DNA from: Fratercula arctica
Lineage: Eukaryota; Chordata; Aves; Charadriiformes; Alcidae
Reading direction: 5' to 3'
NCBI GenBank assembly: GCA_947846985.1
Contig: CANTUZ010000002.1
Span: 134,129,889 to 134,193,888 of the forward strand
Length of the DNA stretch: 64,000 bases
How positions within the stretch are numbered: position 1 is the first letter of the stretch; the number at the start of each line of letters is the position of its first letter. Of the stretch, positions 1-12,714 are shown piece by piece. The notes under the pieces are model-generated. The model saw only the letters and a list, made by a program, of their open reading frames with translations, was not told where the DNA came from and searched no databases. Position numbers and translations under genes: made by a program.

Positions 1-2754
1 GGGAGGTAAGGAGCCACGGGAAGGTGAGCCAGACATGGCATGTGTCCATGAGACACCTACAGAGAAGCCACGGCAATTCAGAGCATAAGGGATACCAGGA
101 TGGAGATGTGGGAACAGCAACCAAGGACATCTCAACTCCCTTCAGTAACTTTGCAGACAGATCTTCAGGCTTCAGCTTCCTCAGATGCGCAGCAGGATTT
201 TACAGGGCCTGCAAGAGCCCGCAGGAATGCACAGTGATTTCAAAGTCTAGAGTTTATTACTAGCAGTTTTACACAAATGAGCGTGCACTGCTTGCTCTTT
301 CCATGTTTTAATCAATGTAAGCAGCATCTGATGATACGAACATTTAGAAACATACCACTTTCCCAAGGAAGAAGCTGTCCTGAACTTCTTCACTCACCAG
401 AACAGAAGTTTTTTTGCATCGTTATACACAACAGAAGACCTGCAACTGATAGCATCCTTGGGATGCAGGGATGGGCAGGGAGCAGCCAGGGCAGCCTGCC
501 TGAAAGCTACAGGCTCTGCAACCAGGGCCTCATCCAGCACATCTTCCCTGGCCAGTAGCTGCCATTCGTTCAGCAGACACTCAAACTTGGGAGGGGGCTC
601 CCACAGCCCCAGTTTGGCAACTTGCAGGTGGGTGAGGGTGAGTCTCAGCATGCTCTGCCCCTTCACCCTGCCTGGGCTCCCTGCCGGGCTCCCTCCTGGC
701 CACAGCATAGCCATCAGGCTGCAACATGCCTGCCCCTCCTGCCGCTGCTCTGGGGCTGAGCTACCCTCGCACCTTGTGCCTGAAATCTGCTCTGTTCTCA
801 ACACCTGGAAGCAGAGGCATCGCGATACGAGTCTGGGTAATGTTATTTGAATGGTTTATTGTTTCAATTAAGTGTTAAACAATGTTTTCAAGCCTTCTTG
901 GTCTACTAATCTTATTTTTACATTATATTTTGCAGTTACAAATGATACAGTGTTCAACTACTTTGAAAAAGCCCCTCCATTCTCCATCCCCATCCTTACT
1001 GGAAGGAAAAAGACTGTGTCCTGTTCCCGCCATTGAACTCTACAGCCCTTTACCATCAGCATCAATGAGCTGATAAACAGATTTAATTCCTTTGTGTGTC
1101 AATGACGTCCCCAGGAAAGAGTGCTCCTTAACTAAATGCCACTGCACAGCCAGTAAGGAAAACTCAGCTGCATTTCTTGTGGACTCCTCAGAGCAGTGCT
1201 TCTTAAAACATAAATTAGCTCTAGATTATTGAGCATTTCTTATTTAGGACTTGAAATCCAGTTGCTGCTTTCTGATCAATATAACTTCAATAGTAGGATA
1301 AATTTAGAGCTTAAGTTATCTAGTAGCAGTCATTTGTATACAATACATGATCTAAAGCCACATTCACGTTCAACTGCCTGGCGATGAAGCTTATGAGGAG
1401 CATGGTGCCTTAAAATGCAATGGATTACTTGTTTCTTTTCCTCATTAAATGACATTTCATAAAAGAAACTGCACAAAAGATAGGTGAGCTTGCTGAGTGT
1501 CATATCGCGCACCCTTTACTCACATGAGCAATGTGTTGCCTTCAGATCAGCTTCTCATTCGAAAGTTGCAGATCCCCATTGCTGACCTGAATATTGATTT
1601 TATGTTAATAAAAACCTGTGTTGAAATACTGGTTAAAGATAAAATTGCTCTTGCACTTCAGGCCTGCGAGATGTTGTGCATACTGTGCTATTTTTTTTCA
1701 ACGAGGGCAGAAGACACTCATCCCTTACAGGAGGTGCTCCACAGGCTGCAGAATTTGGCCGCTGCTAAATAAGCTAAGACCTGAAATAATCACTTTTCCA
1801 GTAAAGGAAGGCACTTTTGCTATATTGAAGCTGCACACCTCACATATAGGTACATTTATCAGGGCAAAATTTTTAAAGACATAAAATAAGAAACCCTAGA
1901 ACTTGAAATTTCTACTTCTGTATTATCTACAAGAAACAAATACGGTAACAAAGTACTTCCATTTACCTACTCGGTATCTTTAGCAGTGCTTGCTTCTGCA
2001 AATTCTCTTAACAGACACTGCTCCAATCATCATTTAACCACAACGCGGACAGACTTCAAGAGGACTAAGGAGGATTTGCTTCTGGTTTCACACAGCACGC
2101 TTATTTTTTTGAAGTTTAATTTAGTAAAATAAGAACTCTGGATAAAAGTTAATTGAGCATGTCTGCTAGGAAAGGGAAAAATATTTTCTGCCAAAATTTT
2201 ATCTTTGCTCTTTCCCTCTCTCACTCTTTTTCTGCATTTGTTGCTTAATGGCTCAGTATTATTTCAAAGGCCATTCCTTTTAACAAGTGTAATCAACTCA
2301 AGTATTCAGCACCACGGATGATATATTACTCTCCTTAAAACCAAATCTCTGAGGGACAGATTAGAATGAAAGGTTAAAGAGCGCTATCATTCAAAGCATT
2401 ATAGTTCAGACACCTATAAATCACTACGTTTGTTTATTTAGATAATTGGGTCCATTAGCGTATGTAACATTTGAGCCACACAACTTTCTGCTATGACCGT
2501 TTGCCAGGTTTTTTCTGTCCCCTCCTAGAAGCACCAAGGGAGATAAATGCCCCAAGCAGCACAGGCGGCAAATGTGTGTTAGGAGAAATTGGTGCTTGCA
2601 GCTCCCTTCGCAAGGCTTTGAAACGCAGCCCCTGCCCTCCCCCGGCCACCCCCTTCCTCTTAAAGAGTTTCCAAGACCAAGAGCAGATGCCACTGCGAAA
2701 CAAACTGGAGTCTGGCACCATGTAATAGGATTTGAATGAAAATATAGTTAAGGG
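1..2754. other. Non-coding flank, no gene recognised
   Basis: AT-rich, unique-looking DNA left of the CpG island. Open frames here are short and show no family motif. The longest, on the minus strand at 394-804, has a locally protein-like segment but no conserved domain I recognise and no clear splice context. If the neighbouring CpG island drives a leftward gene, this stretch would be part of its first intron. Confidence 0.5.
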
Positions 2755-3095
2755 GCCGAGTGGCAGCAGCGGAGATCCCCGCGGCCGCGGGGTGCCGGCA
2801 CGATGCCCCCCTCCCCGCCCCCATCCGCCCCGATCCGCACAATGACCCCAACCGGGGGTCGGATCCTGCCCGCCCCGGACCCTGCCCTGCACCTGTCACC
2901 GCTCCTGTCCAAATTATCCCCCAAATAACCAAATGGCCGCCGCGGCCGGACAGGGGCAGCCCGGCGGTGCTCAACCCCGCAGCCCTGCGGCGGCCCCGCC
3001 GCCAGCCTCCCGCAGCCGCGCAGCGACAGCACACCAACCCTCCGCCCCCCCAAAAAAACCCACCACAGACACGCCAACTTCGCGTACCGCACGCA

Positions 3096-3101
3096 ACTCA
3101 C
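3096..3101 (-). other. Candidate splice donor (GTGAGT) of a leftward first exon
   Basis: Read on the minus strand the sequence is CTCCGG followed by GTGAGT, an excellent match to the vertebrate 5' splice site. It sits inside the CpG island, downstream in that orientation of a GA-rich, 5'UTR-like tract. The partner acceptor is not identified and may lie outside the window. Such matches also occur by chance in GC-rich DNA. Confidence 0.3.
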
Positions 3102-3257
3102 CCGGAGCCGCCGTGCCCCGCGGAGAGGCGCGCCCGGGGATGCCGCCTCCCGCGGAGCGCTGCCCGCGGAGCGCAGCCCGCAGGGGCCGGGCAGCGGCGC
3201 GGCGAGGGGAGGGGAGGGAGGAGCCGCGGCAAGTTGCGGCGCGTCTCTCTCCCCTCC

Positions 3258-3293
3258 CTCCTCCTCCTCCTCCTCCTCCTCCTCCTTCTTCTT
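3258..3293. repeat. Trinucleotide repeat (CTC)9(CTT)3
   Basis: Nine pure CTC units (3258-3284) are followed by three CTT units, embedded in a longer C/T-only tract from about 3245 to 3302. On the minus strand it reads AAG/GAG, giving a poly-Lys/Glu run in one conceptual frame. Position in a CpG island is typical of purine-rich 5'UTRs and of H-DNA-forming promoter tracts. Confidence 0.9.
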
Positions 3294-3619
3294 CCCTCCC
3301 TCCGCCTCCTCCGCCCGGCAGGAGGGTCGGGGGGAGGCGGTGGAAAGGGACGCAGCGCGGCCGCGCAGCAGCGCGCATGTCTCCGCGCCCGTCGCCGAGA
3401 GGCGACCGATGCGGCGGGCGGGCAGCGCAAAGCAGCGCATCCCTGTCGCCCTCTCTGCGTGCCCCCCCACCCGCGCACCGCAGCGCGCCTTTGCGGAGGC
3501 TGCGCGGGGCACGGCTGCCGCCGCATCCCCTCGCTCCGCGGAGGCGGAGGGGGGGGACGGACACACGGACATGGCAGCCGGCGCCGGGCTGCCCACCTTG
3601 TCGCGCTGTCGGTGGCCCC

Positions 3620-3650
3620 GGGGGCGGGAGTTGGGGGGGGGGAGTCTGGG
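3620..3650 (+). other. G-quadruplex-forming motif
   Basis: Four G runs lie in 31 nt: G5 (3620-3624), G3 (3626-3628), G10 (3633-3642) and G3 (3648-3650), with loops of 1, 4 and 5 nt. This meets the usual G3+N1-7 rule. It is at the right edge of the CpG island, a common place for promoter quadruplexes. Folding is inferred. Confidence 0.6.
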
Positions 3651-3720
3651 CCGCCCCCGAGCAGCGGGATGCTCGGCCGGAGGATGCTGCGGTGGCGAAC
3701 GTGGAAAAGGAGGGGGGAAA

Positions 3721-6700
3721 AAAAGATGAATCCAGGCGTCCTGATATTCCCCCCCACCCTTAAGTGAGCATGACTAATAAAGACAAGTATTATGACAAAA
3801 GGGACATCCGCATAGTTATGGGTGGCTTTTTAATGTTGTACCAAGGTCTTTAAGTGGAAGAATTAGAACCATATTTTACATGATGCAGGGAAGTGCAAGG
3901 ACTTTGAGTGAAAAGCACTGTAAGAGCAAAGGCAGGAAAGGCTGCAAAGGCAAAATGCCTAACTTAGATCTCTGGGGATTTTTTAGGGAAATTGCACAAT
4001 TACTATAAGTTTCCACCCAGATGTAAGGACTGACCTAACACCCAGTGAGGTTCTTACTTCCTGAGAACAAGTTCAAACCCCATAGTCCATTCTGGAGTAA
4101 CACTGATGTGACGTGTGGCTGGCTCAAGGTTTGAGCCTGAATCTGCATTTGGTGTTTACCAAGCAAGGATTTACCTACGCAGGAAAGTGTTGGGGTTCTG
4201 TTTGTTTGTGTGTTCGTTTGTTTTAATAATCCAAATACAGCAGTACCATCAGCATTTTCATCTTCACCTAATCTTTGGCAAGATTATAGCTCAGCTTATT
4301 ATCTCCATGCACATCCATCAATCCTCAGAGCTGATCCTTTCTTCATATCATTCAGTATTGCCAGCTGTTGAGTTCCTCTGTTGAATTGTTTGCTTTTTTT
4401 TTTCTTTCTTCTGAGCCTTCTTTAAGCTCTTTGTCCAACAACTTCTGTCCTCACTGATGACATAGTCCATGTCTAGCAGAGTCCAGCCCATCTGAGTTTA
4501 TCCACACGGCCCTTGCAACAAAATGCATGTTATTCTACTACGTAGCCTGCCAGCTACAGTATCCAGCTGACGGTTGTCATTTTACCAGTCTGGTGTTGCT
4601 TTTCTTCTCTGTTCCAAACATGCCGCTATACTGGCACATTGTAGCTGACCTAATGATGTTTTTCTCAGACTTTGTTCTCTGGTTTCCTTTGCCCGTCCTT
4701 CTTGCAGAGAGTTCACATCAAATCCCTCCATGAGTAACAAGCAGGCTTTGTCAAACCCCAAACGTCTGCATCCACATCCCACATGGTGACTCTGCGATGA
4801 ACCCAACTATCCGAAAGACTTTAACTCTTTCCCCTCTGGTTGTGTTGGCTTCTTGTTCTTGTAATCAATGAAGGTTTGTACATGTGGAGTCTTTAATCAG
4901 CACTTGTGTTCTACCTCCATCCTCTCTGATTCCAGATCAGTGGTTCCCTAGCTCTGCCCAAAGACTGTAGATGTCCTATAAAGCCATGATAGACCATCAT
5001 AGCCTCCATAGTGTTTTCAGTTTAAAATGTAAAATCACATTGTGATTTGTAGGAAATTTTGGAAGTTAACAGTAGTGTGTAGGTCCAAAAAGACTGTGAA
5101 CCAATGTTCTAGCAGCTACCTCCCTTCAGCTGTATCTTTTGGCACAGGTTGATGTCATCAGCAAAATGCAGTTCTCCTCGAGTCTTCACAAGGGATGCAT
5201 AAAGCATGGCAGTACACCAAAACCCACAGGAACTTCCCATCTCTTTAAACTTACCATAGACATTCCTGGTCCTCCAGATACTTAGTTTAATTGGATTTAA
5301 TTAGTTGAAAAACCTTCCAAAAAACATGAGCTAAATCAAAACTGTATACTTGCTTTTGAGCAAGAGTCACTACGTATGGTATAAAAAGGGTATTACCATA
5401 ACAATTTATATTCTCATCTTAACCTATACTCCTGTTGAAACGTAAACAAAGCCAAAGACAGCTCCAAAGGAGAGGGGTGGCTCTCTTTTGCCTTTTCCTT
5501 TCTTCTCTCCCATCTCCTCTTTCCCCTTTGCCCTCCAGCTCCAAATATCATTTGGTTTCATTTATCTCCCTCTGTATTTAGGAAGAAAACAATTATTACA
5601 TGTGTCTCTTTCAAATCTAGGGAAGTGGGGGTTTGCTCATTAACTAACCTTTATTTGCAGCCCTTATTCAGCACACAGGCAAAGATCGGGAGGGAAAGGA
5701 GAGATGCAGAGAGTGCAGGGAAGGAGGCAGCCAGCGATCTCTTGACAAAAGGGAAAGATCAGCCATGGAGTCAGAACGGAGGGGTATGTGAGGGGCGTAA
5801 AGGCAATGGGTAGCTGGTAGAGATGGAGGGAAATGAACTGGGTAGGCAAGTGGCGAAGATGAACTCCTTCAAAAAGGCCAGCGAAAATCAAGCACTCTTA
5901 GACATGATTAATTCTGTGCTCCACAAGAGTGAAACTATTCCCTCCTGTAATTTCTGTGACAGGCACTCCCAAAGGTCCCCGCCGCTGCTAGAGCTCCATT
6001 ATCTGAGGCATTGCGCTGGTACATAAATGACGTGGTCCCTGCCACAAGGGCCCTACAGTTCAGCATGAGCCAAAAGGCAACAAAGGAATGTGAAAAACAG
6101 CATAAGGGACCAGGAGGGGAAGGACAGCTGAAACCTTGCAAGCCTACACAGCAGCCTATGTTATGCAACTTCATGGTTATAATCTTGTGTAAATAATATG
6201 AGAATAATGTGCATACATAGTAGAGACCCACCCTCCATCTCAGGCACTTCCATTGCTTTTTTTTTTTCCCATTCAAGAACCAGGAAAAATTAAGAACCCA
6301 ATTTAACCTTCTGCCCAGACGGCTGCTGTTGCTAGTGGTTAGGGCAGCAGGCTAACACAGCCGGAGCTGAAGCAAAAGGCGTACGAGCTGCTGGAGGTCA
6401 CAGCCCTTGGCTTGTAATGTTTTGGGTGAGCAGCTGGACGTGAACCATGTTCACTCCGTCCCTTGTTCAGCCCGATTCTTTGTTAGCAAGCTGGTTACAG
6501 GAGTTATTTTCCAGCTGGGGCAGTTGCCAGCCCAGCTCCCGGTGAAGGCACACAGACAGCCTGGCCGCCCGGTGTGGGGAGGAGCAGTGGGGACGGGCAG
6601 AGGCTGAGGCTAGTCGGAGCTGCTGGAGGTGTTATGCTCCAGATGCACTGTGTTGGCCTCAGCTGCGCTTGTGCAAAGCAGGTGGTTTTACCAAACTGCA

Positions 6701-9700
6701 TTTTCAGATGTCTAAAGCGGATTTAGGTGCTCAGATTTAGACACCTCAGGTTTCAGTTTCGTAGGATGGTATGCACGAAGCCAACAGTTCATCTTCACCA
6801 AAATGAGGAGGCCCTGTTTCTAGCCGCGTGGTCCCATTGTTTCTCTTTCATCAGCTCTGCTACCTGTGAATGAATGAAGCCCTTCACTCACCAGTGCTCT
6901 TCACTAGCCAAGCAGAAACATGACCCAGAAAGAAGCAGGTGCCTGGCTTTCTGCTGGGTCAGTGAGTTGAATCAGCTCACAGGCAAGTCAAATAAGCTCC
7001 GGAGGCACCACAAGGGAGGATGCAGGGTCTTTGGCTGGGGAGAGGTCTGGGTTAGAGAAGAAAGAAAAAGAGGAGAAGGAACAAGACTTCCCCCTTATGG
7101 CAAGAGCAAGCCATTAGATACGCTTAGGTGCCCACAGATGCAGCTTTAGAAGTCAATTTACACGTGTTAACCCAGGAATGCACAAACTCTGTGGGAGCAG
7201 GCAGCTCTGCAGTTTGCTGCAATCCCTAAATTCGTTCCTGTTTTATGTAATATATAGCATGGTCCTATTTCCGTATCTGTTGTTCATGTAGAAATACTCA
7301 TTAAAGAAGTTTTAGTAAGTAATTGGGGGGAAAAAATCTGAGTTCTCAGCCTACAGGGTTCTATGGTTTGAGGAAACTGAAGTATCTTTTGAAGATACGT
7401 AGAGGTATATCCCCTAATTATCATTTGTGTATAGTATAAGCAAACCTAATATAAATAGAACGCAACTTTAAACTACACAGCTGTAAATTTCCCATGGGTG
7501 ATTAATGCAGAGAAGTACCGTGGGTTTAAACGAGCCCTTCCAGCGTCCCTCACCCATGCCACTTTGTGTGGTTTAATGTGCTCTACCTGCCTCGCGACGG
7601 GGGAGAGGCTCATCCTCGCTCAGTTCCCTCTCTCCGCACACTGAAAAAAGAAATAAGTCAAATGGGCTGAAGTGTGTTTCTTTCTTCATGCCAGGCCTGC
7701 CTCACTCCTAGCCTCTCGTCCAGCCACTCCATCTAGTGTGGACTTTGGCCTCAATTAGCAGAGTGTGTTATGGAATTGCCTGGAGCTGCCCACAAAGATA
7801 AAAATTACCCCTCTCTAGGTACACTGTTGGCCTGGTTTTTAAAAGGTCTGAGCAGTCCTACTTCTTTAAGGAGCAAAAGGACCTGAGGGTACCATCACCT
7901 CTGGAAATCAAGCCATTAGGGATAGGAAGGGGACTTCAAAGGAGGCGTGGGGGCTGGTAGGAAAGCATTGCTTCTATTCAAGGAGCACATCAGTAAGAAG
8001 CTGCCACCGGCAAGGGGACAGATTAAATAATCTAATAGAAATTTCTTACTGGCCAAACAAATCCTGTGAAAGCCTGGATGGCTACATGCCGCATCTCTGA
8101 AATCAACGGCAAATCGCATTACAGTTGAGGCGTGTAAAATAGTTCTGTCAAAGAAATGGCTCCTAGCGTGGCCGATTTATCCAAGATGGTCATTGTTTGT
8201 TCTGCCTCCTGGTTAATGCTGAGGCCTTGCAGGCAAGTAAGCTATCTTCTGACAGAAGCGTTGGGCCTAGGCTTTCTCCAAAGGAGTGCAATTTATTAAA
8301 TGGACTAAGTCATTCCTTGTGATGCCACCATTGGGGAAGCCCACTTCCATGCTTCTTGCCAAGGAGGAAGAGAAGACTACAGGAGCTGCTGTACCTGCTG
8401 AGCAACACCTGGACCTGCGATCAACCTTTAGCAAATGACTGGTCTTCTCCATCACGAGATGGGCTCCGGGAGCCCATCTGTGGCTTCTGACTCCATTTGC
8501 CAGCCTTGGAGTGCCCTGACTGGGCTGTGATCACTCTCCAGCAGCACAGCTACAGGTCTGCGGCCCATCTGCCTGGCGCTTTTCCACACACAGCTTTCCA
8601 CCCAGGAATCCTATTGTCATGAGACATTAGGTTTTTTTAGGCTCATCAATTCTGGTGACACAATCCAGCAATTTCTTTTTAGAGGGAGTGAGCAGGTGTG
8701 CATGGCAGCATTTTAGCTGACAGTGCTGCAGTATTGCTCTTCAGGAGCACTTGGTTGTTCTTTATATCTTAACTCGTTACTGAAAAATAAGGTTATTTTT
8801 ACTGCTTTACTTGTTTTAAACTTTGGGAGTGGCCTGAACGGGGACGAAGGAAAACCCTTGCACCCTTAAATTGACTTTCATCTATGAGACTTCCAGCATA
8901 CTGATAGGAATCTGGAGAAGTGGTACTAATGATTCCTCTGCAGCATTGATTGGAGATGATGGTTGGGAAAGAGAACGAAAATAGTAAATTAAAACTAATG
9001 GCCATAACTGATTGAGAAAATATTTTGGTTCAGAAAATCACAGCAAAATAATTATTTTCCACAAGTATTAGAAATCTGGATATGAATTATTCAGTCAGAA
9101 AATTGGTTGCCAGTATTAAAAGTAATGACAATCTCCATTCAGAGGTACAAAGTCCTTTCTTTTTCTTTTTTTGCATAACTACCTTAAGTAAAATCTTTAA
9201 GACTGCTGTGATATATAATCCTCCATCAATATTTTTAAACTGCCATTCAAGAACATGTAGGATCATAGTGTTCATTTTCTAGGAGAAACAGTATAGTAAA
9301 TGAGTTTGAACCAAACCCATCTGAATGTAATTACTAGGATGTGGACTGGCTTCTAATGACAGTCACAGACATCATGCTTGAATCTACAAATTACTTAGTC
9401 TAACTGAACTCCCACTCTTTGTATTAAAAATGTGATAACCATGCAATTTCAGTTTGCTGCAGCAAAGTTCAGGGCACATTGTTGGCTTTGGTGAACAAAA
9501 GACCAATTTCACATTGCTAAATATGAACAGAGATGCTGCTGCATCGTGTCTAGAGAAGCTGAAGTGATTCTTAAAAACACACACGCATACAAAAAACCCC
9601 GTCAGGAAATCCAAGCCATTACCATAGAGGAACCCATTACCAACGCCTAGCCAGACCACAGAGCAAGCGTTTGGAAGCAAATCAAAACCTGCCTGAGGAA

Positions 9701-12700
9701 CTGAGTAAAAAAGATTGTCTGAATTCACTAATGCTCATTTCAATTAATAGCCCACCTGCCAAGTGTAACGAACCTGAACATATTGTGGCCATTAATGCTC
9801 AAAAGTAGGTTTTTTGCCAAAAAAAATCCAACCCAACAGACAAATTATTGAAAGGAAAATCAGTACTTTTGCCACTCTGTCACATGCTGAGGTAAAAGGT
9901 TGATTCATGTGAAGGCTAGAAAAATGTCTTTGCCTTTAGGCTGAGGGTGATTAATTATTACTCCCAAAGACACCAGAAAAATACGGAGAGCAGGAAGGAG
10001 AAAGGCTGAAGTCAGAGTCCGGAGCGAGAGCTGTGGTGGTGCAGGAGGTGAATTACATTTCTCAAGGTGAAAATTGTCCTGCTGTGAGATCAGAAATGAG
10101 TGGAGGAGGCACTGCAGCCCATTCCCACCTCAAATGGGAAAGTATAAAGTCTGTCTCACTGGTTCATGGTCTGGGCGAGGGGCTCCGGCGCGGGGAGGGC
10201 TCAGGCCCTGGGGGGTGGAAGGAGTCTCAATTTGAATGACAAATGCTTCACCAGTGTATGACTTCTTTTTCACAGCTGACTGCATTTAGGAAGAGGTTTG
10301 AAGGATTACAGCCTAAAGCGGTTGACCTTTCCCACCTCCCTTACCAGGAAGCTGGAGGTCAAATTAAAAGTTCAGGGTTGCACGACGCGCTAAATGCCAC
10401 GTGTGGGGGACACAGGCTTGTGGCTGTCCGCCTTACAAGAAATGCCATCGCAAGGGCTACAGGTGGGGGAAATGACCAGAGGGGCATCACGTCCTCTGAA
10501 AGCAGCAGCAGCCCAGGGGAGGTGAGCTGTGACACCAAGCAGCCCAGCTCCCATACAGCCTTTTACCTTTTTCTTCTCTAACAGCTTTTTTTTTTTTTCT
10601 TTCAGGCTTCTCCAGATGGCTTTAAGTTGTCAGGCAATGAGAAGAGAAGCCTGGAAGACTTCTCTTTTAATTAATTAATAAATACATTTTGAACCTCAAG
10701 AATGGTTTCTATGGCTATGTAGATCTCCCTTCTCTGTTGGTATCTTACGAAATAGAAAAAAGGATTTTAAAAATAACCTTGAAGTTCAGTTTTAATACAG
10801 GCATCATAATTAATTAAAACTGCAGAAATTAATTTGGAGCTAAACGCATACTTCAGGTGCCCGAAGACAGGGATGTATTTAAAATGAGAAGCAAACAAAA
10901 TCCATTACATAGAGAAAAATTACAGACAGAATAAAATTTAAACAAGTCATTATTTGAAAGGCAAAAATGTAATATATGTGTTTTAAAATAAGTTAGATGA
11001 AAGATTTTTCCACTTTCTTGTCCCACCTTTTCAAATCTTGTGGAAGGAAAAATGCCCCAGGCATACTCTGGAATTATTTCCTTTTTGATAAAAAGGCTTT
11101 TTTGTTTCAAAGGCTATCTATCTTCTCAGTTACATAGCTAAATCTATTTCAAATTCAAGGAGAGTAAAGCTTTTGATTTAGTACAGTGTTAATGTTAGGA
11201 AAGACATTTAATCCTTGATTTTCTCAAGTCTCTTTAAACTACTGGCAGATACTACCCTATATCACTATGCAACATTCACTCTCCAAAATGTCTGCTACTT
11301 TATTTTTTTATTTTATTTGTAATGAGGCAAGTATAAAAGAAAATAAGCCAAATTAATAGCTTGGTTGGAAGTATTATCTCACTTCCAAGTGACCTACCTG
11401 TAAAAGGGGGGTTAGTTGTCCCATGCTGGCTGGAACAATCCTGGGATGCAAACCCTTTTTTGACATCTTCAGACACCTTTTTCTCCCAGGCTGGTCAAGC
11501 TGTTGGCTGCACAGCCCACTCCTGCCTTTGCAACCTTGCACGCTCCACGATGAGTTATCCTTTGGGATACTTCTGTGGGGTGTCAGGTGGGTGTTTCAAC
11601 CCCAGTAAAAGCTGATCTCCCCATCTCTAACTTTTATGGTAGGGCACCTGCTCATAAAACCAGGTGATCTGGTTGGCATCTGCCATGGTTGTCCCCCTCC
11701 ACCTTCTCCGCCTAACAAACACCTTTCCTATGCCGGCAGATGAATTCCCATGCAGCATTAGCCTGGACAGGGCCTGGGAATGATGAGGGGGGGATGGTGC
11801 CACAGGGGCAGAAATCCTTCCCTCCTTCACATAGTCGGTGGTCCCCACCACAGCAGCGGGGACACAGCAACAGGGACACACAGACTGTGTGTCACAGTGT
11901 CCAGTGTACCACAGCAGTGCCGAAACACCCAGCTCCCTCATTCAGTGCTGTGCTGGTGCCATCACTTTTTGACTTATCATAGCGTTTATATCAGTTATCA
12001 CCCAGCATTACCTATAGAAATACAGATTACCTTGAATATCATTCTCAATTCCTTGAACTGGTGACCAGATCTGAAAGAGCTGATGAAGAAACAATATGCA
12101 ATTCCCTACATGTTCTTCAAGCTACAGTGTAACAGCTAATTTGATGACTTGTGTCCTTTTTTCTTTCACCAGGTCCTTCCTCTTCCCTTCCCCACTGGCT
12201 ATACTGTGTAACCATACCGCAGAGATATTAATGTAATTACTGGGCAAGACAAATCAATGTGGGTTTTGAACTGCCTGGGTGTTAGGTTCCTGCCCTCTTT
12301 CCTGGGGCAGCCCTTGTACAGCCAGTGCAGGGAAGCAGAAACATGCTCTCTAATAACCTCGCCAAATCCTCAAAAGGACTAAAGCGATGCAGAAGATCAT
12401 TTTACCATTCTAGTGGTAGTGATACAGCGGTTACAATGTCTGTCCCAGCTTCTGATATAAAATAACATACTTCATGAGTTCCTAATGCAGCTACAGAGAG
12501 TGTTGCTTCACTTTTTACTGAGGCTGATATTACAAAATCAGAAGCAAATCCTTAAAGAGCTTAAGATAATAATCTGGTTGGGTTTAATTTATCAGAAGTC
12601 TCTCTTGTGTTTAAGAGAGTGATTAAGGATTTGCTCCATATAAGCTTACACATCTCTGTTGGCATCAGAGTCGGGTATTCCTTTTTCTTTGCTTTAGGGT

Positions 12701-12714
12701 GAAAAGTCCATGTG
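3721..12714. other. Non-coding stretch, no gene recognised
   Basis: Nine kilobases of mostly unique DNA with only short chance open frames. It holds a possible hAT-type fragment near 4.9 kb and a pyrimidine-rich tract around 5481-5537. AATAAA at 3776-3781 has no gene to attach to. Nothing else could be supported. Confidence 0.5.
4938..5106. mobile_element. Possible degenerate hAT (MER5/Charlie-like) non-autonomous element
   Basis: The left end reads CAGTGGTTCCC, close to the hAT terminal CAGTGGTTCTCAA-type sequence, and the right end reads GTGAACCAATG, a decayed inverted copy. The interval is about 170 bp, a usual size for a MER5-like MITE. Flanking 8-mers (TTCCAGAT and TTCTAGCA) match at five of eight positions, so the target duplication is weak. 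No coding capacity. Confidence 0.35.

Larger units (their letters stand above)
2755..3720. promoter_or_regulatory. CpG island, probable promoter and first exon of an unrecognised gene
   Basis: About 1 kb is sharply GC-rich and dense in CpG, against AT-rich DNA on both sides, which is the usual form of a vertebrate CpG-island promoter. It contains GC boxes, a CTC/GAG trinucleotide tract and long C and G runs. Long open frames run through it on both strands (for example 2748-3596 minus and 2760-3767 plus), but they are low-complexity Pro/Arg/Ala/Gly translations expected by chance in stop-poor GC DNA, so no CDS is called. A donor-like CCGG/GTGAGT on the minus strand at 3101-3096, with the GAG-rich tract upstream of it in that direction, favours a non-coding 5' exon read leftward. 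Rightward transcription is not excluded: a weaker donor-like AAGTGAGC ends the island near 3764. No recognisable coding exon follows on the right for 50 kb, which also favours leftward reading. Confidence 0.7.

Noticed and set aside
394..804. 136-codon minus frame with a protein-like middle (KFECLLNEWQLLARED)
   Set aside because: No family recognised, no clear splice signals and no neighbouring exon; kept only as a possible target for a protein search.
2760..3767. 335-codon + frame, with 276-codon + and 282-codon minus frames overlapping it
   Set aside because: Low-complexity Pro/Arg/Ala/Gly translations on both strands of a CpG island; stop codons are rare in GC-rich DNA, and no domain is visible.
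6020..6110. Segment with GGTCCCTGCC..GGGCCCTACAG, like an old amniote interspersed repeat
   Set aside because: Only a short block matches from memory and no family can be named.
6330..6380. Possible tRNA-like or MIR-like A/B box (AGTGGTTAGGGCAGC)
   Set aside because: No convincing B box or cloverleaf follows; too short to call a SINE or tRNA.
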